Source of the DNA: Pyrinomonadaceae bacterium
GTDB lineage: Bacteria > Acidobacteriota > Blastocatellia > Pyrinomonadales > Pyrinomonadaceae
NCBI GenBank assembly: GCA_025054715.1
Contig: JANWYH010000001.1
Coordinates: forward strand, 308,001-372,000
Length of the DNA stretch: 64,000 nucleotides
Reading direction: 5' to 3'
This document shows, piece by piece, positions 43,146 through 50,735 of the stretch. A model generated the notes under the pieces. The model had not been told where the DNA came from. It did not search any database and saw nothing but the letters and a program-made list of their open reading frames with translations. The translations under genes and the position numbers were made by a program. The stretch's first letter is position 1. Each line of letters starts with the position of its first letter.

Positions 43146-44216
43146 ATGGCAATAAGCTATGAGAAAGTAGTAGAGCTTTTGGGAGATGAAGCTGAGAAAC
43201 TTTTAAATCACGTATCAAAGACGATACCAAAGGAGAGTTTATATTTACCGGGAAGCGATTTTGTTGATAGAGTGTGGGCTTTGTCTGACAGAAGTCCTGC
43301 AGTTCTTCGATCTCTTCAAACTCTTTTTGATAATGGCAGGCTCCGTGGAACGGGCTATCTTTCCATTTTGCCAGTTGATCAAGGGGTAGAGCATTCTGCC
43401 GGTGCTAGTTTTGCTCCAAATCCCATGTATTTCGATCCGGAAAACATAGTTAAGCTAGCCATTGAAGGCGGATGTAATGCTGTAGCTTCAACCTTTGGCG
43501 TTTTAGGTTCGGTTGCTCGCAAATATGCTCATAAGATTCCTTTTATTGTAAAAATAAATCATAATGAGCTGCTGACTTATCCGAATAAATACGATCAAGT
43601 TCTTTTCGGGACAATCGAACAGGCTAAGAACATGGGTGCGGTTGCTGTAGGTGCTACCGTTTATTTTGGCTCGCCTGAATCAACTCGACAGATAACCGAA
43701 ATAGCCGAAGCATTTGCTTATGCTCATGAGCTCGGCATGGCAACCGTTTTGTGGTGCTATTTAAGAAATTCCGCCTTTAAGACGCCAGAGGGAGATATGC
43801 ATACGGCAGCAGATTTGACCGGGCAGGCTAATCACCTCGGAGTTACTATTCAAGCTGATATTGTCAAGCAGAAGCTCCCAGAGCGAAACGGTGGATATAT
43901 GGCAATGGGTAAAGGCTATGGCAAGACGCATGAGAAGGTTTATACGGAATTGACTACTGACAATCCAATTGATATGGTTCGTTATCAAGTTGCAAACTGT
44001 TACATGGGGCGTTGTGGATTGATAAATTCCGGCGGTGAATCCAAAGGAGCAGGTGATCTTGCTGCTGCAGTTAGAACGGCCGTTATAAACAAGCGTGCCG
44101 GTGGAATGGGACTTATCTCGGGAAGAAAGGCTTTCCAACGTCCTATGAAAGAAGGCGTGGAATTGCTTAATGCAATTCAAGACGTTTATCTGATGAAAGA
44201 AATCAGCATAGCTTAA
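43146..44216 (+). CDS. fbaB: Class I fructose-bisphosphate aldolase (FbaB/DhnA type)
   Basis: The start at 43146 is preferred over GTG 43110 because AAAGGAGAGAAGG precedes it (356 residues). The protein is a DeoC/FbaB-type TIM barrel that cleaves fructose 1,6-bisphosphate through a Schiff-base lysine. Family features are [26 protein letters not shown] with a Lys as a Schiff-base candidate, [16 protein letters not shown], and [20 protein letters not shown] near the phosphate-binding end. This group resembles archaeal-type class I aldolases. It has a predicted promoter and a bidirectional terminator, so it is monocistronic. Confidence 0.9.
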   Translation: MAISYEKVVELLGDEAEKLLNHVSKTIPKESLYLPGSDFVDRVWALSDRSPAVLRSLQTLFDNGRLRGTGYLSILPVDQGVEHSAGASFAPNPMYFDPENIVKLAIEGGCNAVASTFGVLGSVARKYAHKIPFIVKINHNELLTYPNKYDQVLFGTIEQAKNMGAVAVGATVYFGSPESTRQITEIAEAFAYAHELGMATVLWCYLRNSAFKTPEGDMHTAADLTGQANHLGVTIQADIVKQKLPERNGGYMAMGKGYGKTHEKVYTELTTDNPIDMVRYQVANCYMGRCGLINSGGESKGAGDLAAAVRTAVINKRAGGMGLISGRKAFQRPMKEGVELLNAIQDVYLMKEISIA

Positions 44217-44246
44217 GACAAAGGGGGAGACTTCCTCCTTTGTCTT
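44215..44246. terminator. Terminator between aldolase and trmL
   Basis: AAGACAAAGG (44215-44224) and CCTTTGTCTT (44237-44246) pair perfectly around a 12-base loop, between two convergent genes. It starts within the aldolase stop codon and reaches the trmL stop codon, so it can serve both directions. T-runs are short. Confidence 0.65.
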
Positions 44247-44704
44247 TACTTTGGAAAACCAATTTGTCTTAAAGCTTCATAAAGAGCAATTCCTACAGAG
44301 GTTGCAAGATTAAGGCTTCGGACATTTTTGTTTGGCATTGGGATTTTCAGACACCTTTCCCAGTTGGCACGAAGAAGGCTCTCTGGAAGTCCACGAGTTT
44401 CTGGTCCGAAAACTAAGCAGTCATTCGGTTGATATTCAAAGTCTGTATACAGCCTTTCAGCCTTTGTTGAAAAGTAAAGAAAGCGGGAATTAGGTAAAAA
44501 AGAGTAGAGTTCTTCGAGATCGACATGACGATGAAGTTTTACATATTGCCAATAATCGAGCCCAGCACGCCGAAGAGTTCTATCATCCATTCTAAAACCT
44601 GTAACTCCGACTATGTGAAGCTCGACAAAAGTAGCAGCGCAAAGTCGAGCTATGTTACCCGTATTCGGTGGTATTTCAGGTTCAAAAAGTGCTACGTGTA
44701 GCAT
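44246..44704 (-). CDS. trmL: tRNA (cytidine/uridine-34-2'-O)-methyltransferase
   Basis: TrmL 2'-O-methylates the wobble base in certain leucine tRNAs. The 152 residues are a minimal SPOUT methyltransferase: the opening VALFEPEIPPNTGNIARLCA is diagnostic, followed by LVFGPETRGLPESLL and MPNKNVRSLNLATSVGIALYEAL, which form the trefoil knot that binds SAM. Length and motifs fit TrmL, not the larger TrmH. The gene is alone on the minus strand and divergent from the RseB-like gene. Confidence 0.94.
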   Translation of the reverse strand: MLHVALFEPEIPPNTGNIARLCAATFVELHIVGVTGFRMDDRTLRRAGLDYWQYVKLHRHVDLEELYSFLPNSRFLYFSTKAERLYTDFEYQPNDCLVFGPETRGLPESLLRANWERCLKIPMPNKNVRSLNLATSVGIALYEALRQIGFPK

Positions 44705-44822
44705 CTAAAAATTTTTTAGCATGGTAGAATCATTTTTGAAAAGGCATCCTCGAACTAAGATATTTTCATCAACTCGATCTGTTTTGGTGATATGCAGGAA
44801 GAGTAGGAGAAGGAAAAGTAAG

Positions 44823-45611
44823 ATGAAGCCTATACTTACGCTAGTTTTTACTCTCTTTTTTGCTGCCGTGACGGTAGCGCAACGACAGCCACAGCCAAGT
44901 CAAAAGAATGAAACAAAGCTTTTTGATCCAGGAAGTGAGAACGCAGAACTGATAGCCGATAGCGTTATCGCTGTTTATGCACTTTTTAATGACAAGGCAA
45001 GATTTGCGCAAATCCGTCGCACTATGGTTGAAACTGGTAAAAAGACAGTTACAAAACTAGATGGAACAAGTGAAGAGATTGGCTATACAAAACAAGTTAT
45101 AAGAGGCGAGAGTCTGGAAAAAGAAAGGATACGCATAGATCAAAACTCGCCCACTTTACGGTATTCTCTCGTTTACAATCAAGGCGAAATTTTTGGTATT
45201 TTGGGAGAAACTACTTTTAGTCCAAAGGCCGAGATAATAGTGGACTTTGAAAATGAAATCTGGCATAGTCTCGAGGCACTTTTTAGATATAAAGAAGACG
45301 GCTCTAAAGTTTCTGTAGCTGGTAGAGAAAAGTATCTCGGGGTAGAACTTATACAGCTCGACCTTATAGATAGAAGAAACCGAAAAACACGATATTTTAT
45401 AAGTGCAAAGACCTTTCGCGTCATGTGGCTAGATTACGAGTCTGGAGGTGTTAAGTATAGACGTAAATTTCATGATTACCGCTTGTCTCAGGGGATGCTC
45501 GTTCCTTATCGAACGGTTCTGTGGGCTGGTGATAGAAAGATAGAAGAAGTAAACGTTTTGACGGTGACTTTTGGACAAAAGGTTGATGAAAGCCTCTTTT
45601 CAAAGAGTTAA
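44823..45611 (+). CDS. Secreted LolA/RseB-like protein
   Basis: A longer frame reaches 44721, but ATG 44823 has GGAGAAGGAAAAG before it and a signal peptide (MKPILTLVFTLFFAAVTVAQ), giving 262 residues. The mature part is beta-rich, with strands such as LRYSLVYNQGEIFGILG, and YLGVELIQLDLIDRRNRKTR followed by YFISAKTFRVMWLDYE. This suggests the incomplete beta-barrel shared by LolA, LolB and RseB. I do not recognise a named family, so the fold call is tentative. It lies directly before an ECF sigma factor and a membrane protein that looks like its anti-sigma factor, the setting of RseB. No lipid-anchor Cys is seen. Confidence 0.55.
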   Translation: MKPILTLVFTLFFAAVTVAQRQPQPSQKNETKLFDPGSENAELIADSVIAVYALFNDKARFAQIRRTMVETGKKTVTKLDGTSEEIGYTKQVIRGESLEKERIRIDQNSPTLRYSLVYNQGEIFGILGETTFSPKAEIIVDFENEIWHSLEALFRYKEDGSKVSVAGREKYLGVELIQLDLIDRRNRKTRYFISAKTFRVMWLDYESGGVKYRRKFHDYRLSQGMLVPYRTVLWAGDRKIEEVNVLTVTFGQKVDESLFSKS

Positions 45612-45650
45612 TTGCAACAATCTGCGATACCGATACGTGTAAAAAATCGA

Positions 45651-46307
45651 ATGCTTCTTTATCTAGACAGAGTGGCTTGTCCGGGAGAAAATCAAAATCG
45701 GGACTTTGATGACAGACTATTCAGGGATGAATCTCTATCTGATAATGAGCTAATGGAAGCCTTCAAAAACGGAGATGAAGAGGCTTTTGTTGAAATAGTC
45801 AAGCGTTATCAGCATTCAATAACCAACTATCTTTATCGTATTTTGAATGATTACGAGGAAGCAGTTGATCTAGCACAAGAAACATTTGTTAGGGTTTACG
45901 CTTCGATTGAGCGTTATCATTCAGAAAATGCCTTTTCAACCTATGTGTATCGAATAGCTACCAATCTAGCCATCAGTGAGCTTAGAAAGCGTAAAAGACG
46001 GAAGATTCTATCCTTGACAGGGCTTTTTGGGGATCCTAAAGAGAAAGTATTTGAACCTAGTGACGACAGACCTTTAGCCAATGAAGAGATGTTGCAAGAA
46101 GAAATGCAAGAAAAGATAGCTAAAGCAGTAGCTTCACTTCCTGAGAAATATCGTTTGCCGCTTGTGTTGTGTGATATTGAAGGAAAATCCTACCAAGAAG
46201 TGGCTGAAATTCTGAATTTGGGACTTGGAACGACCAAATCTAGAATCTCAAGAGCAAGAGGGATTCTAAAGAAGAAATTAAAGGATTATCTCGGTGAAGG
46301 AAAATGA
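45651..46307 (+). CDS. ECF-type RNA polymerase sigma factor
   Basis: The start is uncertain: TTG at 45612 directly follows the previous stop codon and has AAAGAG nearby, while ATG 45651 gives a shorter 218-residue protein. Region 2 is clear: NELMEAFKNGDEEAFVEIVK, LAQETFVRVYASIERY and STYVYRIATNLAISELRKRK. Region 4 is clear too: ASLPEKYRLPLVLCDIEG and YQEVAEILNLGLGTTKSRIS with RARGILKKKL. It is a group 4 (extracytoplasmic function) sigma factor of RpoE type. The next gene overlaps by four bases (ATGA), as expected for an anti-sigma partner. Confidence 0.93.
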   Translation: MLLYLDRVACPGENQNRDFDDRLFRDESLSDNELMEAFKNGDEEAFVEIVKRYQHSITNYLYRILNDYEEAVDLAQETFVRVYASIERYHSENAFSTYVYRIATNLAISELRKRKRRKILSLTGLFGDPKEKVFEPSDDRPLANEEMLQEEMQEKIAKAVASLPEKYRLPLVLCDIEGKSYQEVAEILNLGLGTTKSRISRARGILKKKLKDYLGEGK

Positions 46308-46996
46308 GTCAGATTTCAGATGAAAAGCTAATCGAGATGCTGAAAACCTTGCCGAAAGTGAAAGCGCCAGAAGATTTCCAGTTTCGCTTAAAAGCTAGAA
46401 TATTGAAGGTTGGACAAAAGCGAAAGAAAATGATTTTGTCTTATGCGTTTGTCTTTGTTCTCATCATGTTTACGTTTGTTGCCTTGTTTGTTGTCTTAAG
46501 GGTTGACAGAGTTAAAGATTTGCAAGTCGAAAGTTTAGAGGAGTATGCCGAAAATTTAGAAAGTCTGAAAGTTAACGAGCAGATTGCTAATACTCAAGAG
46601 AGTAAGACGGCTTACAGCGTTCAGAGAGAAGTCTCTGAAAGAAAAGTAAACTATCAAACTAGAGAAGAGTCTGTTAAATCCGTGAATACAAAAAGTTTAA
46701 GCAGTGTCTCGAACAAACTGAAAAGTCAACATTTTCGGGATAAAACTCAGTTTTCGGTTGTTGAAGTTTTAAGTCAAATTGGAATCGAAGTGGCAGTTGA
46801 AACAGAAGGGGTAAGAATTAAGTCAATCAAGAATGATAGCATTGCAGAGAGGTTGGGTATGAAAGTAGGTGATTTGATAGTTTCGATCAACGATCACAAA
46901 CTTGATAAAAAAGAGATTAAAGCAGAAAAGGTAGAAATCAGGAAGATAACTGTAAAGCGTTTGTCAGAAGAAATAAGCTTTAATTGTTGCTTTTGA
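46304..46996 (+). CDS. Putative membrane anti-sigma factor with periplasmic PDZ-like domain
   Basis: The 230-residue protein has a short N-terminal cytoplasmic region (about 40 residues, with ISDEKLIEMLKTLPKVKAPE), one membrane helix (about 42-65), a charged linker, and a C-terminal region that resembles a PDZ domain: VEVLSQIGIEVAVETEGVRI, SIAERLGMKVGDLIVSIND. No zinc-binding HxxxCxxC anti-sigma motif is seen, so it is not a classic ZAS protein. Translational coupling to the sigma gene, the topology and the order after an RseB-like gene support an RseA-type role. The PDZ-like part is unusual for RseA. If it is a true PDZ, it could bind exposed C-termini of misfolded proteins. Confidence 0.65.
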   Translation: MSQISDEKLIEMLKTLPKVKAPEDFQFRLKARILKVGQKRKKMILSYAFVFVLIMFTFVALFVVLRVDRVKDLQVESLEEYAENLESLKVNEQIANTQESKTAYSVQREVSERKVNYQTREESVKSVNTKSLSSVSNKLKSQHFRDKTQFSVVEVLSQIGIEVAVETEGVRIKSIKNDSIAERLGMKVGDLIVSINDHKLDKKEIKAEKVEIRKITVKRLSEEISFNCCF

Positions 46997-47008
46997 AATT
47001 AACCAGTT

Positions 47009-47293
47009 TTAGTTATTTTGCTGTCTTTGAGCCTGACGTCTTTTTAGCTCTTCAATCAGAGTTTCGTCATCAACCTCAGTGATTAAGGGCGGATTTAAGC
47101 TAGCGACGTTTTTAGCTTCTTGAAGGCGACGTTCTTCTTCTCGACGCTCTTCTTCTTCGGCTTCACGCATTCCTTCTCTGAAGGCTTTGCGTGATTGCCC
47201 TAGTGCTTTTGCTAATTGCGGTAATCGGCTCGCTCCAAAAAGAAGAAACAAAACTGCTACGATCAAAATTATTTCTGTTGTTCCGAGATTCAT
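47009..47293 (-). CDS. tatA: Sec-independent translocase subunit TatA/E
   Basis: TatA forms the pore of the twin-arginine export system. The 94-residue protein has one N-terminal helix (residues about 7-22, ending FGASRLPQLAKALG) with the conserved Phe-Gly, then the amphipathic helix AKALGQSRKAFREGMREAEE and an acidic, Arg-rich tail. TatA and TatE cannot be separated by sequence alone. No tatC or tatB lies beside it. It is convergent with the anti-sigma candidate gene, ending 12 bases from it, with no strong terminator in between. Confidence 0.92.
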   Translation of the reverse strand: MNLGTTEIILIVAVLFLLFGASRLPQLAKALGQSRKAFREGMREAEEEERREEERRLQEAKNVASLNPPLITEVDDETLIEELKRRQAQRQQNN

Positions 47294-47336
47294 AGATTCT
47301 CCAATGCTTTTATCTTAACTCTAAAACGAACGAATT

Positions 47337-48299
47337 TCATCTTCTTGCGTTATGCTTATCTCTGATTTTATCCATTGCATCGACCAAAGCCGATGTTATT
47401 CCAGGTTCGGAAATGGAGTGGCCGGCTTCTGGAACAACTATAAACTCAGCTTCGGGAAATGCTTTGTGTAATTCCCATGCAGAAACCATTGGGCAAACTA
47501 TGTCGTATCTGCCTTGAACTATTACCGTGGGAATATGACGTATTTTATCAATATTTTCTAAAATGTAGTTATCACTCGGGAAAAAGCATTTGTTGATAAA
47601 ATAGTGACATTCTATACGAGCAAGTTGTAAGGCTTCATGTTCGTTTTCCCAATGTTCTATTAAGCTTTTGTCAGGAATAAGCTTTGACGTTGCGCCCTCC
47701 CAGACACTCCAAGCTCTTGCAGCACTTAATCTTACCTTTTCGTCATCGCTTGTTAATCGTTTATAATAAGCCGAAATGAAATCGTGTCGCTCTTCTTCAG
47801 GAATTTCATCGCGGTAGCGTTCCCAGTAATCAGGGAAAATTTCGCTTGCGCCATACTGATAGAACCAGAGAAGCTCTTTTCTTCGGGTTAGGAAGATTCC
47901 TCGCAGGATTAGTCCTAAAACTCTTTCAGGATGCTTTATTGCGTAGGCGAGGCTCAAAGTGCTTCCCCAGGAGCCGCCGAATACATACCATTTTTCGATT
48001 CCAAATTTCTCTCTTAAAGTTTCAATATCAGAGATTAAGTCCCAAGTTGTATTTTCTCTTAGTTCTGCATGCGGGGTTGAACGCCCCGAACCTCGCTGAT
48101 CAAATAAAACCACATGAAAAGCTTTCGGATCGAAAAATTGCCTGTAAATGGGGATTAGACCGCCACCGGGACCACCATGAAGAAAAACTACAGGTATGCC
48201 CTCGGGGTTGCCTACACGTTCATAATAAATCGTATGAATGTCAGAAACTTTCAGCATTCCCGAGTCAAAAGGAGCAATTTCAGGATAAAGCGTTTTCAT
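47337..48299 (-). CDS. pip: Proline iminopeptidase
   Basis: This S33 alpha/beta hydrolase removes N-terminal proline from peptides. A longer frame reaches 48341, but ATG 48299 with ATAGGAG before it gives 320 residues, the usual length. VFLHGGPGGG supplies the oxyanion loop, GGSWGSTLSLAYA the nucleophile elbow Ser, and GRYDIVCPM and VPEAGHS the acid and His of the triad. The YEPDFIS-like cap region (LIEHWENEHE) is also typical. It lies 43 bases upstream of tatA and may share a transcript. The acceptor peptide is not predictable. Confidence 0.93.
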   Translation of the reverse strand: MKTLYPEIAPFDSGMLKVSDIHTIYYERVGNPEGIPVVFLHGGPGGGLIPIYRQFFDPKAFHVVLFDQRGSGRSTPHAELRENTTWDLISDIETLREKFGIEKWYVFGGSWGSTLSLAYAIKHPERVLGLILRGIFLTRRKELLWFYQYGASEIFPDYWERYRDEIPEEERHDFISAYYKRLTSDDEKVRLSAARAWSVWEGATSKLIPDKSLIEHWENEHEALQLARIECHYFINKCFFPSDNYILENIDKIRHIPTVIVQGRYDIVCPMVSAWELHKAFPEAEFIVVPEAGHSISEPGITSALVDAMDKIRDKHNARR

Positions 48300-48553
48300 C
48301 ACGAATACTCCTATTTGGTTTTCAAAGTATAACGATACCATACACCTTTTTTAAGTCAACTAAGTATATTTGATTCGATGATCGTGGTGATTAGAAGTTT
48401 AATGAAAAAACTTTCACTAATACAAATTTTGAAATTATTGCGGATCAAGGAAAATATTTGAGTCGTTACAGTAGTTGAAATTTTTTGCAACCTTCGCCTA
48501 CCTCATCGAATCATTTGTTTTGACTTACTTAATTTAGGAAGGTTGAGAGAAAT

Positions 48554-48919
48554 ATGAGAAAAGTAGCAGGGATTTTCATAGTTTTAATGCTGGTTTCTCT
48601 ATTTGTAGCTTGCCCGACCAGAACCAATATTGGTGATATAGTCTCGAATCCGTCAAGATTTCAGGATAAAGAAGTTGCTGTAGCAGGAACGGTTGAAAAC
48701 AGCTTTGGTGTAGCAGTGCCGATTTTTAGAGGTTCTGGAGGAGGTATTTACAAACTTGATGATGGAACTGGCGAAATTTGGGTTGTAACAAATAAAGGCG
48801 TGCCATCGAGAGGCACAAAAGTGGGTGTTAAGGGAAAAATTCAGAATGGAATAACCATAAATGGGAAAAATTACGGACTAGCTTTGATTGAAGAAGATAG
48901 AAAGTTTAAGAGAGACTAA
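48554..48919 (+). CDS. OB-fold lipoprotein
   Basis: The 121-residue protein has a lipoprotein signal ending LFVACPT (Cys20 lipidated) followed by a compact beta-barrel. The motif order NIGDIVSNPSRFQDKEVAVA and GTVEN, then IYKLDDGTGEIWVVTNKGVP and KVGVKGKIQNGITINGKNYG, is that of a single OB-fold domain seen in small envelope lipoproteins. No ligand is known. The gene stands alone and ends at a strong bidirectional terminator. The 48300-48553 gap has no gene, and its only feature is a TTGACT at 48520-48525 near the start. Confidence 0.8.
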   Translation: MRKVAGIFIVLMLVSLFVACPTRTNIGDIVSNPSRFQDKEVAVAGTVENSFGVAVPIFRGSGGGIYKLDDGTGEIWVVTNKGVPSRGTKVGVKGKIQNGITINGKNYGLALIEEDRKFKRD

Positions 48920-48940
48920 GTCACAAACCACGAGATGAAA

Positions 48941-48971
48941 AACGACATGCTGGATAGCATGTCGTTTTTTT
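48941..48971. terminator. Bidirectional rho-independent terminator
   Basis: AACGACATGCT (48941-48951) and AGCATGTCGTT (48956-48966) pair over 11 bases around GGAT. Seven T follow on the plus strand (48965-48971) and a five-T run follows on the minus strand (A-run 48938-48942). It ends both the OB-fold lipoprotein and the convergent beta-oxidation operon. Confidence 0.95.
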
Positions 48972-48982
48972 GAAAACTTAAG

Positions 48983-50161
48983 TTATATTTTCTCAAAAAT
49001 TCCGGCTGCACCCATTCCACCGCCTACGCACATTGTAACCATTCCATAACGGGCATTTCGACGATGCATTTCCATTAAAAGAGTTGCTGTTAATTTTGCT
49101 CCGGTGCAACCGAGCGGGTGTCCGAGTGCGATTGCTCCACCATTTACATTAACTTTTTCAGGATTAAGCTCCATAAGCTTCATTACAGCAAGGCTTTGAA
49201 CAGCGAATGCTTCGTTTAGCTCGATAAGTTCTATATCCTCCAATTTAAGTCCGGCGAGCTTGAGTGCTTTAGGAATGGCAAAAACAGGGCCTATCCCCAT
49301 TTCTTCTGGTAGGCATCCTGCGGTTGCGTATGAAACGAACCTCGCTAAAGGTTTTATACCTAATTTTTCAGCCTTCTCAGCAGACATTACAACACAAGCC
49401 GCTGCGCCATCGGACATTTGAGAAGAATTGCCAGCCGTAACAGTTCCTTTTGCATGAAAAACAGGCTTCAATTTTGCTAGACTTTCCATCGAGGTGTCAT
49501 ACCGAACACCTTCGTCTGTGTCGAAAACTATTTCCTTACGCCTGACTCTGCCTTTTTCATCCATTTCGTCAACAAAGACCTTTACAGGAACGATTTCTTC
49601 CTTAAATTTGCCAGTCTGAATAGCCATGGCTGCCTTTTGGTGGGATTTAAGCGAGAATTCGTCTGCTTGTTCGCGGGTGATTTCGTATTTTCTAGCAAGG
49701 TTTTCTGCTGTAAGTCCCATGTTCAAATAGTAGTCTGGATAACTTTCAACCAGTGAAGGATTAGGTCTAAAGGTGTAGCCACCCATCGGGATCATTGACA
49801 TTGTTTCAAGGCCACCTGCTACGATTACCTCAGATGCTCCTGTTCGGATTCTATCGGCTGCAATGGCAATTGTTTGAAGTCCCGATGAGCAATAACGATT
49901 AACGGTCATCGCCGAAACTTCAACAGGTAAGCCAGCCAATATGGCTGCGGTTCTGGCTACATTCATACCTTGCTGTGCTTCTGGGAAAGCACAACCCATT
50001 ATGACATCCTCAATTTCTTGCAGCTCAAGTCCGGGAACGCGCGCTACGGCTTCCTTTATTGCCGCCGCTGCTAAATCGTCAGGACGTGTGTTTCTCAAAG
50101 TTCCTTTCGGGGCTTTACCGACCGCTGTTCGAACGGCTGAAACTATAACTGCTTCTTTCAT
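48983..50161 (-). CDS. fadA: Acetyl-CoA acyltransferase (3-ketoacyl-CoA thiolase)
   Basis: Thiolase cleaves 3-ketoacyl-CoA with CoA to acetyl-CoA and a shortened acyl-CoA, the last step of beta-oxidation. ATG 50161 with AAAGGAG before it gives 392 residues, the usual length. The active-site Cys is in [15 protein letters not shown], the second base His in [17 protein letters not shown], and the Cys near the end in [24 protein letters not shown] is also typical. It is the third gene of the operon and overlaps the tag stop by four bases. A biosynthetic thiolase role is possible, but the operon context favours degradation. Confidence 0.93.
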   Translation of the reverse strand: MKEAVIVSAVRTAVGKAPKGTLRNTRPDDLAAAAIKEAVARVPGLELQEIEDVIMGCAFPEAQQGMNVARTAAILAGLPVEVSAMTVNRYCSSGLQTIAIAADRIRTGASEVIVAGGLETMSMIPMGGYTFRPNPSLVESYPDYYLNMGLTAENLARKYEITREQADEFSLKSHQKAAMAIQTGKFKEEIVPVKVFVDEMDEKGRVRRKEIVFDTDEGVRYDTSMESLAKLKPVFHAKGTVTAGNSSQMSDGAAACVVMSAEKAEKLGIKPLARFVSYATAGCLPEEMGIGPVFAIPKALKLAGLKLEDIELIELNEAFAVQSLAVMKLMELNPEKVNVNGGAIALGHPLGCTGAKLTATLLMEMHRRNARYGMVTMCVGGGMGAAGIFEKI

Positions 50162-50733
50162 ATATTTTGCTCCTTTAAGTTTATTTCGTCGTATCTGAAA
50201 CAAGATATTAAATGATCATTTACAATCCCGCAGGCTTGCATAAATGAATAACAAACGACAGGTCCGACAAAAGCGAACCCATCTTGTTGCATTATCTTGC
50301 TCATTCTTTGCGAAACGGATGTTTGCTGAGGAATTTCTGTATGCCTTTGCCAAGAATTTTTTATTGGTTTACCGTCGACAAATCGCCAGACGTAATCGGC
50401 GAAAGAACCGAAACGATCTTGCACTTTCAAAAAGGCTTTGGCATTTAGAACAGTTGCTTCAATTTTTGCCTTGTTTTTAATTATGTTTTTGTTTTCAAGT
50501 AGCGAAGAGATTTTCTCTTGATTGTAACTAGCAATTACTTCTGGTTTGAAACCATCAAGAGCCGATCGTAGAGCTTCTCGTTTTTTCAAGATAATCGCCC
50601 AAGAGATGCCGGTTTGCATCGTTTCAAGAACAAGAAACTCAAATAGCTTTCGATCATCACGGCAAGGAACACCCCATTCTTGATCATGGTATTCAATTTC
50701 TAGGCAGCTTTTTGCCCATTCGCAGCGACTCAT
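50158..50733 (-). CDS. tag: DNA-3-methyladenine glycosylase I
   Basis: Tag excises 3-methyladenine from alkylated DNA. The 191 residues include [20 protein letters not shown] at the start, [21 protein letters not shown] around the base-binding helix, and [20 protein letters not shown] near the end. A Cys/His zinc site fits the early Cys and the HDxxWG His plus later His/Cys. The length matches E. coli Tag. It sits inside the beta-oxidation operon: two bases after fadB and overlapping fadA by four. A DNA-repair gene in this place is unexpected. Confidence 0.93.
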   Translation of the reverse strand: MSRCEWAKSCLEIEYHDQEWGVPCRDDRKLFEFLVLETMQTGISWAIILKKREALRSALDGFKPEVIASYNQEKISSLLENKNIIKNKAKIEATVLNAKAFLKVQDRFGSFADYVWRFVDGKPIKNSWQRHTEIPQQTSVSQRMSKIMQQDGFAFVGPVVCYSFMQACGIVNDHLISCFRYDEINLKEQNI

Positions 50734-50735
50734 CT

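Noticed and set aside
48520-48525. TTGACT just before the OB-fold lipoprotein gene.
   Set aside because: The ATG follows only 29 bases later and no -10 hexamer fits, so it is not a usable promoter.
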